DNA of 35,916 nt from NCBI RefSeq assembly GCF_000821245.2, contig NZ_LN611421.1, positions 6,670 through 42,585 of the forward strand. The letters are read 5' to 3'. Positions 9,934 to 16,211 of the stretch are shown here, in pieces; position 1 is the stretch's first letter; each line of letters begins with the position of its first letter. The translations under genes and the position numbers were made by a program. The stretch comes from Virgibacillus senegalensis. Its GTDB lineage: Bacteria; Bacillota; Bacilli; Bacillales; Amphibacillaceae. The notes beneath the pieces were generated by a model. The model had not been told where the DNA came from. It worked only from the letters and a program-made list of their open reading frames with translations, and made no database searches.

Positions 9934-9971
9934 AGTAAACGCCGTGATGAGGGCGTTTACTTTATTTTTTT
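9934..9971 (+). terminator. Orphan intrinsic terminator between divergent spoIIE and marR
   Basis: Perfect 10-bp stem AGTAAACGCC (9934-9943) and GGCGTTTACT (9952-9961), 8-base loop, then a T-rich tract on the plus strand. No gene ends upstream on that strand: spoIIE points away to the left. On the minus strand no T tract follows. It must therefore end a short untranslated transcript or attenuate a longer marR leader. Confidence 0.7.
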
Positions 9972-9983
9972 GCTGTTTTTCTA

Positions 9984-10011
9984 TTGCTTTTTTGTTTAAA
10001 AGGACTATAAT
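9984..10011 (+). promoter_or_regulatory. Probable sigma-A promoter of the marR-exporter operon
   Basis: TTGCTT (9984-9989), 16-base spacer, exact TATAAT (10006-10011), about 110 bases before marR. The direct repeats listed separately begin inside the -10 and cover the expected transcription start, where a repressor would block RNA polymerase. Confidence 0.5.
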
Positions 10012-10059
10012 TGTTCTTGCGCTAATTGTTCGTGCGTGAACTAAAATGTCCAGTACTGG
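10009..10059 (+). promoter_or_regulatory. Candidate MarR operator: 13-base direct repeat plus 10-bp palindrome
   Basis: Two 13-base direct repeats, AATTGTTCTTGCG (10009-10021) and AATTGTTCGTGCG (10024-10036), differ at one base and are offset by 15 bases. They overlap the -10 and the start point. Downstream lies the perfect palindrome CCAGTACTGG (10050-10059). MarR proteins usually bind short inverted repeats in their own promoters, so either element could be the autoregulatory site. The pairing with this regulator is inference. Confidence 0.4.
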
Positions 10060-10103
10060 TATTATCAGGGCATATCATTGTACAGAACTAACTGGAGTGC
10101 AAC

Positions 10104-10136
10104 ATGAAAAGGAGAGGTTGTTTTGCAAAACAATAA
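10104..10136 (+). CDS. Possible 10-codon leader ORF overlapping the marR start
   Basis: ATG at 10104 with GGAG six bases upstream opens a frame reading MKRRGCFAKQ and stopping at 10136, 13 bases inside marR in another frame. Its codons include the marR Shine-Dalgarno AAGGAGAGG. Ribosomes on it would cover the marR start, which is a weak TTG. It may be chance; the only support is the spacing of its own GGAG. Confidence 0.2.
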   Translation: MKRRGCFAKQ

Positions 10137-10563
10137 AAAAATAGAAAGTATCTTTACTTCTTTCCGGGAGGTTAACAAGGCTTTCTATAAGCAAATGTGG
10201 CACAATGCCAATGATTTAGGGATCACTACTCTCCAACTGCAAATTTTAAAGCTTTTAGAGGAGCAGCCTGATATTGGTCTTGTCGAAATAGCAAATAAAT
10301 TAAACACTAGCAAAAGCACCATCAGCGGTACGGTAGAAAGGTTGGTAAAAGCAGGTTATGTGGAAAGAACCCCGTCCAAGCGAGACCGGCGTGCTATTGT
10401 GTTGACGGCTACGGAAGAAGGCGCAAAAAAGAAAAAAGAAGCTTATAAGAGCTATCTGGAAAGAATGAAGCGTCTAGATGAATTAAGCGATCAAGACGTC
10501 CAAAAGCTCATAGAGCTTCACAGCCTTATTTTAAATAAAATTTTGGAAAACGGAGATGAATGA
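10123..10563 (+). CDS. MarR-family transcriptional regulator
   Basis: Winged-helix DNA-binding repressor of about 146 residues. The recognition-helix region reads ANKLNTSKSTISGTVERL (about 62-79), followed by the wing with RDRRAIVLTATEEG near 98-111, both typical of MarR. The start is TTG at 10123, eight bases after AAGGAGAGG; no in-frame ATG lies nearby. The stop overlaps the exporter start by four bases (ATGA), so the two are cotranslated. The pair resembles B. subtilis mdtR-mdtP, where the repressor shuts down its own operon until drugs enter the cell; the specific ligand here is unknown. It sits between spoIIE and tRNA-Met, where B. subtilis has no such genes, so the block was probably acquired. 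Confidence 0.9.
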   Translation: MQNNKKIESIFTSFREVNKAFYKQMWHNANDLGITTLQLQILKLLEEQPDIGLVEIANKLNTSKSTISGTVERLVKAGYVERTPSKRDRRAIVLTATEEGAKKKKEAYKSYLERMKRLDELSDQDVQKLIELHSLILNKILENGDE

Positions 10564-12092
10564 AAGTGAAAGATAGATCTACTTTTGTAGAAGCGTCGCA
10601 GGTTGCGAAAGGGCCGATTATCTTTATTATGGTTCTTGGAGCATTTGTGGCTATTCTTAACCAAACGTTAATGAACATTGCCCTGCCAGTCATGATGGTA
10701 GATTTAGATATTACCGAAAATACAGCCCAATGGTTAACTACAGTATTTATGCTAGTTAACGGAATCCTTATTCCCATTACAGCTTTCTTAATGGAGAAAT
10801 TCAGTACCCGTAAATTATTCCTTACAGCGATGAGCTTGTTTGCGATAGGCACCTTGATATGCGGAATCTCACCTAGTTTCTCTATGATTATGATTGGACG
10901 GATCGTCCAGGCTGCCGGAGCCGGTATCATGATGCCGCTTTTGACGAATGTCATCCTTAGCCTGTTCCCATTGGAAAAACGCGGTAGTGCGATGGGACTA
11001 ATCGGTCTTGCCATGATGTTCGCACCAGCAATCGGCCCTACCCTATCCGGATGGATCGTACAAAACTATTCTTGGCGACTGCTTTTCTTTATCGTCTTGC
11101 CAATCGCCGTAATCGACGTTATCTTAGCGTTCTTCCTGCTGCGTAACGTCACGAAATTAAGCAATCCTAAGATGGATATTTCATCGATTATCCTGTCTAC
11201 TTTCGCCTTCGGGGGTCTGTTGTACGGCTTTAGTACGGCTGGAAACAGCGGCTGGGGAGAGACAGAAGTCATTGCCTCTCTTGCTATTGGCGGCATCGCA
11301 ATGATTATCTTCGTCATCCGGCAAATGCGTCTAAGCAATCCGATGCTTGAATTCCGGGTGTTTAAATATAATATGTTCACCCTAACTACGATTATCAATG
11401 TAGTAGTGACGATGGCAATGTTTGCCTCCATGATCCTTGTACCGTTATATCTGCAAATTGTGCGGGGCTTTACACCGCTGGAATCCGGTCTGCTATTGCT
11501 ACCTGGAGCAATTATTTCAGGAATCATGTCACCCATCACCGGAAAACTGTTCGACAAAATCGGGGCACGTCCACTGGCATTGGTAGGCTTGGCTATCACG
11601 GCAGTCATGACATTCTTTTTCACTGATTTAACCGACTCTACGTCCTATATGCATATGATGATTATTTACAGTGCACGGATGATCGGGATTTCCATGATCA
11701 TGATGCCGATCATGACCGCGGGTCTGAACCAGCTGCCAAGGCGCTACTATTCCCACGGAACGGCAATGGCCAATACTTTGCGGCAGGTCTCTGGAGCAAT
11801 TGGTACAGCATTCCTGGTGACGGTAATGAGTAACCAGCGGACGGCTCACATGAGTGAATTTCTGCCGAACGATGCGGCCAACCCGCAAATGTATGCTTTT
11901 CAACATGCTACGATTGAAGGGATTAACGATTCCTTCATGGTTGCAACCGTGTTTGCCGTCATCGGCTTCGCCTTATCCTTTTTCATAAAGCAAGTACGCC
12001 CGGCAGACGAAATAGAAGCGGAACAGAATACCAAAAAGGAATCGCTGCAATCAACCATGACAGCTGGTCAAACCCCGACTCCGCAAAAATAA
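10560..12092 (+). CDS. DHA2-family (14-TM) drug:H+ antiporter, EmrB/QacA type
   Basis: Cytoplasmic-membrane multidrug exporter driven by the proton gradient. The 510 residues form about 14 hydrophobic helices. Helix 5 carries the antiporter motif C as APAIGPTLSGWI near 157-168, and the region between helices 2 and 3 has FLMEKFSTRKLF (motif A variant) near 77-88. The C-terminal tail after about 480 is polar. The ATG overlaps the marR stop; there is no separate strong ribosome site, which suggests coupling. A strong terminator follows directly. Closest known types are LmrB and MdtP; substrates cannot be predicted from sequence. Confidence 0.92.
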   Translation: MKVKDRSTFVEASQVAKGPIIFIMVLGAFVAILNQTLMNIALPVMMVDLDITENTAQWLTTVFMLVNGILIPITAFLMEKFSTRKLFLTAMSLFAIGTLICGISPSFSMIMIGRIVQAAGAGIMMPLLTNVILSLFPLEKRGSAMGLIGLAMMFAPAIGPTLSGWIVQNYSWRLLFFIVLPIAVIDVILAFFLLRNVTKLSNPKMDISSIILSTFAFGGLLYGFSTAGNSGWGETEVIASLAIGGIAMIIFVIRQMRLSNPMLEFRVFKYNMFTLTTIINVVVTMAMFASMILVPLYLQIVRGFTPLESGLLLLPGAIISGIMSPITGKLFDKIGARPLALVGLAITAVMTFFFTDLTDSTSYMHMMIIYSARMIGISMIMMPIMTAGLNQLPRRYYSHGTAMANTLRQVSGAIGTAFLVTVMSNQRTAHMSEFLPNDAANPQMYAFQHATIEGINDSFMVATVFAVIGFALSFFIKQVRPADEIEAEQNTKKESLQSTMTAGQTPTPQK

Positions 12093-12097
12093 ATAGA

Positions 12098-12136
12098 ACC
12101 GGAAGGCGTCTACTAAGCGCCTTCCGGTTTTTTTTA
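12098..12136. terminator. Shared terminator of the exporter operon and the phosphatase gene
   Basis: Perfect 11-bp stem ACCGGAAGGCG (12098-12108) and complement (12118-12128). Eight Ts follow on the plus strand. The minus strand also leads into T-rich sequence, so it can end both convergent transcripts. Confidence 0.9.
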
Positions 12137-12144
12137 ACGAAATA

Positions 12145-12723
12145 TTACTTGATGGAATATTTGGAAAGGTGATCAATCTGATTGTAATTGTGTACCTTCC
12201 ATCCTTCTTTCAATAATTGGATATTGCTGATACAGGCATTGATCAGCTTCGTTTTTCCGGTGCCGATTTCTCCGTTCGACACCGTGGATAAAATGACATT
12301 GATGACTCCCCCATGTGCAACCAGGAGCAACTCTTCATCCAAGTACTTGTCCGTGACTTCTTCGATACCCTGCATAACCCGTTCCCGGAATGCATCTAAA
12401 GGTTCCTGTCCGGGATAATTTCGGTCTGGGTATTTGTTGTTCCGCTCTTCCATAGGCATGCCCTCTGCTTCCCCAAAGGATCTTTCTTTGAAAGCTTCCA
12501 TGATCTCTATTGGCTTTTGCCAGTTCTCATTAATGATTTCCGCTGTTTTCCGGGCTCTAACTAAAGGAGTTGTGATAATCCTATCCACATGTGTTGCCTT
12601 AAAATAATCCCTGCATTCCCTCGCTTGCTGAATTCCTGTTTCATTCAAAGGAATGTCTGTCTCTCCCTGTAACAGCCCCTGCAAATTCCAATCTGTTTCC
12701 CCATGCCTTACTAAGCAAATCAT
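12145..12723 (-). CDS. Histidine phosphatase family protein (phosphoglycerate mutase-like)
   Basis: Cytosolic branch-1 histidine phosphatase. The catalytic RHGETDWN is at residues 7-14 with phospho-acceptor H8; the second core histidine is in LLVAHGGVINVI near 134-145, and the acid residue lies in ERSFGEAEG near 82-90. The 192 residues fit the YhfR/PhoE and GpmB-like group, whose substrates range from phosphoglycerate to broad phosphomonoesters; true glycolytic mutase activity is unlikely at this length, so I give no symbol. The ATG follows GGAGG by 9 bases. It converges with the exporter gene and has its own promoter with an inverted repeat. Confidence 0.88.
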   Translation of the reverse strand: MICLVRHGETDWNLQGLLQGETDIPLNETGIQQARECRDYFKATHVDRIITTPLVRARKTAEIINENWQKPIEIMEAFKERSFGEAEGMPMEERNNKYPDRNYPGQEPLDAFRERVMQGIEEVTDKYLDEELLLVAHGGVINVILSTVSNGEIGTGKTKLINACISNIQLLKEGWKVHNYNQIDHLSKYSIK

Positions 12724-12741
12724 CCATCGGTTCCTCCGTTT

Positions 12742-12770
12742 CTATTATGTGTTGCCCTATTTATGGGCAA
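12742..12770 (-). promoter_or_regulatory. Phosphatase promoter with inverted-repeat operator
   Basis: Minus strand: -35 TTGCCC (12765-12770), 17-base spacer, -10 TAATAG (12742-12747). The -35 is one arm of a perfect 6-bp inverted repeat TTGCCC-N7-GGGCAA (12752-12770) that reaches into the spacer, a typical place for a repressor. No candidate regulator is adjacent except marR on the far side of the exporter. Confidence 0.4.
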
Positions 12771-12806
12771 AAGATCATTTTTTAACATACGGTGATTAAT
12801 TTTCTG

Positions 12807-12835
12807 TTGACAGTATGGTAATGCTATTGTAATAT
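12807..12835 (+). promoter_or_regulatory. Strong sigma-A promoter of tRNA-Met
   Basis: Exact TTGACA (12807-12812), 17-base spacer, TAATAT (12830-12835). The start point is expected near 12842, about 44 bases before the mature tRNA. Confidence 0.75.
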
Positions 12836-12885
12836 ATCACTTGTGCCTCAACAACAGAGGACAAATTGTTTTTTCCAAACATCAT

Positions 12886-12959
12886 GGCGGTGTAGCTCAG
12901 CTGGCTAGAGCGTACGGTTCATACCCGTGAGGTCGGGGGTTCGATCCCCTCCGCCGCTA
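12886..12959 (+). tRNA. tRNA-Met (anticodon CAT), elongator type
   Basis: Full cloverleaf: acceptor GGCGGTG with CGCCGCT, D stem GCTC/GAGC, anticodon stem TACGG/CCGTG with loop TTCATAC (anticodon CAT), T arm GGGGG-TTCGATC-CCCTC, discriminator A. The CCA end is not encoded, since TCAA follows. It lacks the three consecutive G:C pairs of initiator anticodon stems, so it is an elongator. It also lacks clear tRNA-Ile2 character, although CAT can be lysidinylated by TilS. Its place beside spoIIE matches trnSL-Met1 of B. subtilis; the tRNA-Glu that follows there is missing here. Confidence 0.95.
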
Positions 12960-12969
12960 TCAAACAGAC

Positions 12970-12996
12970 AAGGTGGACCTAGGCCGCCTTTTTTTG
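12970..12996 (+). terminator. Terminator of tRNA-Met
   Basis: Stem AAGGTGG (12970-12976) with CCGCCTT (12984-12990), one G-U pair, 7-base loop, then TTTTT. It starts 10 bases after the tRNA. Confidence 0.85.
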
Positions 12997-13109
12997 TGCA
13001 ATTAACCCGTTTTCTGATAACTTGTGTTTTTACTCAAAAACAAAAACTGCGGAGTAACTTTAATTTAGCTTCCTATTATTCTAAATAAAACGAGCGAGGA
13101 AACGGCGCT

Positions 13110-13221
13110 GCGGAAATACCCTGCGCTTTCCGCGGGCGGCTGGTGAGCTTCCTTGAGCTAAAGCTCCGGGGATCTCACCGAGGCCTTTCCTCCCGCAGGA
13201 GTCTCCGGGTATTTCCTCCGC
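13110..13221. repeat. Palindromic intergenic repeat, copy A
   Basis: Non-coding element folding into one long hairpin. Terminal repeats are GCGGAAATACCC (13110-13121) and GGGTATTTCCTCCGC (13207-13221). Inside, CTTTCCGCGGG faces CCCGCAGGAG, and GGTGAG (13142-13147) pairs with CTCACC (13174-13179) around an AGCT-rich tip. I recognise the GC-rich blocks from interspersed repeats common in Bacillaceae genomes. It is far richer in GC than the flanking AT-rich DNA. No ORF is involved. Confidence 0.75.
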
Positions 13222-13281
13222 TAATAACTTGCTATCATATATTGAATAGAATCCCAGTAGATTAAAACCTCAACTAGCGTA

Positions 13282-13392
13282 GGTAGCATCCGCAGACTCC
13301 TGCGGGAACAGCACGAGTCCGAAGATTCCGCAAGAAGCGATTTTCTTCTGAGGAAGCTGAGGCCGTGCCCGCGGAAAGCGAAGTATGCTGCC
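13282..13392. repeat. Palindromic intergenic repeat, copy B (opposite orientation)
   Basis: Same family as copy A but inverted: its AGACTCCTGCGGGAACAG and GCCCGCGGAAAGCG blocks are complements of blocks in A. Ends are GGTAGCAT (13282-13289) and ATGCTGCC (13385-13392), which pair with one wobble. The inner arms are CAGCACG and CGTGCCC types. The central part differs from A, so the two copies are diverged members rather than a fresh duplication. Confidence 0.7.
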
Positions 13393-13440
13393 GAAGCGAA
13401 TCCAAGCACTTATAAAAAGCTTGGAAAGAGAGTTATCATT

Positions 13441-13503
13441 ATGTCATTGTTTCGATCTTCGGTGGCTAAAAAGCAACAAGATATGAGACAAGAAACCAAG
13501 TGA
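13441..13503 (+). CDS. Possible 20-residue peptide
   Basis: ATG at 13441 to TGA at 13503, reading MSLFRSSVAKKQQDM and then RQETK. It is basic and polar. A GGAAAGAGAG stretch lies 10-20 bases upstream, a poor ribosome site. Its stop is followed within six bases by a strong bidirectional terminator. That terminator is equally explained by yabR on the other strand. I know no family for it. Confidence 0.25.
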   Translation: MSLFRSSVAKKQQDMRQETK

Positions 13504-13508
13504 TAATA

Positions 13509-13550
13509 AAAACGGATGCCATACATGAAAGTATGGCATCCGTTTTTTTT
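13509..13550. terminator. Bidirectional terminator downstream of yabR
   Basis: Sixteen-bp stem, AAAACGGATGCCATAC (13509-13524) and its complement (13531-13546), with a 6-base loop. T tracts follow in both directions. It ends yabR on the minus strand and whatever is transcribed through 13440-13508 on the plus strand. Confidence 0.92.
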
Positions 13551-13599
13551 ATATTAGTAACAGAGTTCATTTAACAGCTCTCTCTATAGACAGCAAGTT

Positions 13600-14007
13600 T
13601 TATCTTTTAGCACCTCGACCTCCGCGTTTAGACTCTGTATTCTTTCTGATAGAAGCCAAACGGTCCTCTGAATCCTTCAAGAAACGATTCATCTTAGATT
13701 CAAAGGTTTCCGTGCGGTCGCGGTTATTACTTTTGTTGTGATTATTAGTTCTGCGGCGCCCGGCATTCGGATTATCTTTTGCTTTCTTAATCGACAATCC
13801 AATTTTGCCATCCTTCTCGACATTAATGACTTTAACTGTTACTTCATCTCCAACAGTCAAATGTTCATTAATATCTTTAACATAGTTATCGGCAACCTCA
13901 CTAATGTGAACCAAGCCGGTTGAACCACCAGGCAGCTCAACGAAAGCTCCGAAATTAGTGATTCCTGTTACCTTACCCTGCAACTTGCTGCCTACTTCGA
14001 TTGACAT
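13600..14007 (-). CDS. yabR: S1-domain RNA-binding protein YabR
   Basis: Small general-stress-type S1 protein of unknown exact role, related to polynucleotide phosphorylase C-terminal domains and to GSP13. The S1 fold covers residues 1-72, with GSKLQGKVTGITNFGAFVEL, then GLVHISEVAD and KVINVEKDGKIGLSIKKA. The remainder is basic (RRRTNN..RGGRGAKR) and probably binds RNA. The 135 residues compare with about 128 in B. subtilis. The ATG follows GGAGGAG with a run of T. It has its own strong promoter just after divIC and is closed by the 13509 terminator. Confidence 0.9.
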   Translation of the reverse strand: MSIEVGSKLQGKVTGITNFGAFVELPGGSTGLVHISEVADNYVKDINEHLTVGDEVTVKVINVEKDGKIGLSIKKAKDNPNAGRRRTNNHNKSNNRDRTETFESKMNRFLKDSEDRLASIRKNTESKRGGRGAKR

Positions 14008-14053
14008 AAAAAAAATGCTCCTCCTTAGAATTTTAAAAGTATCCTACTTATAT

Positions 14054-14083
14054 ATTATATATAAGCTGTAAAATGCGTGTCAA
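14054..14083 (-). promoter_or_regulatory. Strong sigma-A promoter of yabR
   Basis: Minus strand: exact TTGACA (14078-14083), 18-base spacer, exact TATAAT (14054-14059). The -35 overlaps the divIC stop codon. The -10 lies within an AT palindrome. This makes yabR independent of the divIC transcript. Confidence 0.75.
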
Positions 14084-14460
14084 TAAGATGGCTCCTCCTC
14101 CGGTAGTTCAAAAATAATTTCTCCTTCGTTCGAGAAAAAGTAGTTCGTCCTGGCGATTTCCAATACATAATCTTCATCTTGAAGTAACCGGATTTCTTCC
14201 TGGAGGTCTTTTTCATCTTCTTTAAGAGAAGTCATTTCCCTTTCCAGCTTCTCATACTGCTCTTGCTTTTCTGCATGTAAAGTCCGCTGTTTAACATGAT
14301 AGGCTGTCAATCCGCCTATAACGACAACTACCACGAGAGAGAATAGCATCAATCGGCGGAAAAGCCGCTTTTTCTTTTTCTTTTGTCTTTCCACTTGTGC
14401 ATCGTATTGTCGCATATAAGTAGAATCGATTTTTGCCACGGATTTTGCTCTTCTTGCCAC
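14080..14460 (-). CDS. divIC: Cell-division protein DivIC (FtsB-like)
   Basis: Bitopic division protein that forms the DivIB-FtsL-DivIC complex of the divisome. From the proposed GTG start at 14460 it has 126 residues, matching B. subtilis (125). It has a basic cytoplasmic tail with RQKKKKKRLFRRL, one membrane helix (about 40-56) and a coiled coil (about 62-100), ending with the conserved LARTNYFFSNEGEIIF-type region (here IARTNYFFSNEGEIIF). A longer frame starts at ATG 14502, but that ATG has no ribosome site and overlaps yabQ by 34 bases. AAGGAGGT sits 10 bases before the GTG, so I prefer the GTG. It lies 8 bases after yabQ. Confidence 0.9.
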   Translation of the reverse strand: MARRAKSVAKIDSTYMRQYDAQVERQKKKKKRLFRRLMLFSLVVVVVIGGLTAYHVKQRTLHAEKQEQYEKLEREMTSLKEDEKDLQEEIRLLQDEDYVLEIARTNYFFSNEGEIIFELPEEEPSY

Positions 14461-14468
14461 TTGCTCAG

Positions 14469-15068
14469 CTACCTCCTTTTCTTGTGCATAAACTGCCGCC
14501 ATTTTCTTAACATATTCTTTATTTTACTATAAAATCCTGCAAGTTTGTGTAAGTATTTTTTTATCGGCTTCGGAATCAGCATCCAGATCAATTTAAAGAG
14601 GAGCCGGAATGGGAACAAACACACTTTTCCTATAACCGTAAGCAGCCATAGTAAAACTGCCCAAATTCCGGTCAGAAGCAACAGCAACAGGCGGAAGAGC
14701 CATATGATTGGCTGGAACACCAGACCTTTCACTAGGCGGGCAAAAAAACGGTAAAGCTCGACGACAAAGCGTATCATTAATTCCAGCAAACGCTGGTACA
14801 GTAGTTCAAATAATGCCTTGTACGTTGCAAATCCACATAAAATCGCAAGAAAAATATAAAAGCGCAATTCTCCCTGATTTACTCTGTATAATAAGTAAAA
14901 AAGGATTAATGTCTGAAGCAGCCAAAAGCCGATCTCCATTCCATAGGAAAATAATACACGATGCTTCCAGCTTCTTTCAAAGCGGCGGAAGGTATCGATG
15001 GCAGCACCGACATACATTCCTCCCGCCATCATGATTAAAATTGCAGCAAACTGGACCGATAGTGTCAT
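14469..15068 (-). CDS. yabQ: Spore cortex biosynthesis protein YabQ
   Basis: Mother-cell membrane protein needed for spore cortex formation, localised around the forespore. The 199 residues hold about five hydrophobic segments: roughly 1-22, 40-60, 68-88 and a long hydrophobic stretch at 112-155 rich in L and W. A basic C-terminal tail ends KKRR. The ATG overlaps the yabP stop by four bases (ATGA). No strong ribosome site is present, so translation is coupled to yabP. Its TAG stop lies inside the Shine-Dalgarno sequence AAGGAGGTAG that serves divIC. Confidence 0.92.
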   Translation of the reverse strand: MTLSVQFAAILIMMAGGMYVGAAIDTFRRFERSWKHRVLFSYGMEIGFWLLQTLILFYLLYRVNQGELRFYIFLAILCGFATYKALFELLYQRLLELMIRFVVELYRFFARLVKGLVFQPIIWLFRLLLLLLTGIWAVLLWLLTVIGKVCLFPFRLLFKLIWMLIPKPIKKYLHKLAGFYSKIKNMLRKWRQFMHKKRR

Positions 15069-15364
15069 TTGAACAGCTTGCTAAAGAGACCTTTAGCCTT
15101 CTCTCCATGGTGTTCGTCCAAATAGGAAAGCTCGTGTATTTTGCCTTTGATCGATACGTTCCCTTCTCCGACATCGAGATTTTTCATTTGCAGGTTTTCT
15201 CCACGCACAATCAAATAGCCCATAACTGTCTGTAAAAGAAATTCTTCGTTGTCGAAGCTATCGACTTCCTTGACACCCGTTATTTCTAAATTCCTTCTAT
15301 TATTCATTTTGATATGGTGTTCTGCCTGAGCACGAACTGAAGGATCTTTTTCATAATAATTCAT
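15065..15364 (-). CDS. yabP: Sporulation protein YabP
   Basis: Small mother-cell protein required for cortex formation together with YabQ; the family is also related to YqfC. The 99 residues (B. subtilis 100) contain the conserved NRRNLEITGVKEVDSFDNEE segment (about 22-41), then a beta-rich GYLIVRGENLQMKNLDV. The ATG at 15364 follows GGGAGGG. First gene of yabP-yabQ-divIC, with a sigma-E-like promoter upstream. In B. subtilis rqcP (yabO) lies directly before yabP; here three other genes separate them. Confidence 0.92.
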   Translation of the reverse strand: MNYYEKDPSVRAQAEHHIKMNNRRNLEITGVKEVDSFDNEEFLLQTVMGYLIVRGENLQMKNLDVGEGNVSIKGKIHELSYLDEHHGEKAKGLFSKLFK

Positions 15365-15389
15365 TGTCCAGCCCTCCCTTTATCGTTAT

Positions 15390-15420
15390 ATGTGTATGAA
15401 AGGAGGGACAGGCATAGAAC
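15390..15420 (-). promoter_or_regulatory. Candidate sigma-E promoter of yabP-yabQ
   Basis: Minus strand: -10 CATACACAT (15390-15398), close to the sigma-E CATACAMT; a -35-like GTTCTATG (15413-15420) lies 14 bases upstream and matches KMATATT only partly. Position, 25 bases before yabP, and the known sigma-E control of yabP in B. subtilis support it. Confidence 0.45.
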
Positions 15421-15656
15421 GTGTTCAGATAAATTACCTTCTAATAAACAAATACCTGCTTACCGGGCTAAACTAGTCATTTAAAAAGAAGAACAAATGA
15501 GATTACACTAGAATTAAGAAAAAGTGCCGAAAAGAGGATGGTAGTATTGGAGACTATCGTTTATTATTATTAAATAAATGAAACGGGACCGTTGAAAAAG
15601 CAATAAGAAATGGCTTCTTAATGTGCTAGCCTTACTTATGGAAGGGTGTGTTCTGT

Positions 15657-16211
15657 TTGAAAAAGCGTAACCTGGTTTATGTTTTATCTCTGCTTCTGAC
15701 AGTAGGGCCATTGGCTGCTTGTACTTCTAACCATAATGAGGACTCGAATGAATGGAAAGTATCAAAGGAAGAAAGAGTAGTACAAGAAAGCACTAATGAG
15801 ATTGAAAAGGCAATGGCTGAAGATAACTGGGACTTGTCTTCAACTTTCAACTATTCGGTTGAATATAAAAATGGGGAAGAAGGTTCTTATGAGATTGTGG
15901 GAAACAAAGACACGGTTGGCTTTACTGGACCATTTCCTATTATAGCTAAAGATGACCAGAAATATTTTTGGTTTTATTTCGGAAAAGAAAACATCTACAA
16001 CAAACCAGTCGAAGTTAAGGCCATAAAAAAGGGGACTAAGAAGCCTGTTAATATCCTTTCTGGTCCAAGTACCTTTTTTGAAGATGCGGCGGTAAGCCCT
16101 GGGAGTGTGAATATGCCCTCCAATTTAACATTTCCATCGGAGGGGGTATGGAAAATTCTCGTATATATTGACGGGCAACTTTATGAAAAAATCGTTGTAG
16201 AGGCTGTATAG
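15657..16211 (+). CDS. Lipoprotein, DUF4871-like (YhfM-type)
   Basis: Probable membrane-anchored surface lipoprotein of unknown function. From the TTG at 15657 it reads MKKRNLVYVLSLLL with a lipobox LAAC (lipidated Cys at residue 22), then a polar linker. The globular part has VGFTGPFPIIAKDDQKYFWF and, near the end, PSNLTFPSEGVWKILVYIDG, which I recognise as the signature of DUF4871/YhfM-like proteins. An upstream GTG at 15648 is in frame, but GAAGGG is 10 bases before the TTG and too close to the GTG. 184 residues. It is on the plus strand between yabP and rsgA, both on the minus strand. This lone gene with AT-rich flanks looks like an insertion in the sporulation block. Confidence 0.8.
   Translation: MKKRNLVYVLSLLLTVGPLAACTSNHNEDSNEWKVSKEERVVQESTNEIEKAMAEDNWDLSSTFNYSVEYKNGEEGSYEIVGNKDTVGFTGPFPIIAKDDQKYFWFYFGKENIYNKPVEVKAIKKGTKKPVNILSGPSTFFEDAAVSPGSVNMPSNLTFPSEGVWKILVYIDGQLYEKIVVEAV

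Noticed and set aside
11066-11623. Minus-strand ORF of 185 codons within the exporter gene
   Set aside because: Antisense shadow of a membrane protein; no family resemblance and no ribosome site.
12886-12959. Reading the CAT tRNA as initiator tRNA-fMet or tRNA-Ile2
   Set aside because: The anticodon stem lacks the GGG/CCC of initiators, and the sequence agrees with the elongator tRNA-Met found beside spoIIE in B. subtilis.
15594-15625. Promoter for the lipoprotein gene starting TTGAAA
   Set aside because: No acceptable -10 at 16-18 bases; the promoter was not located.
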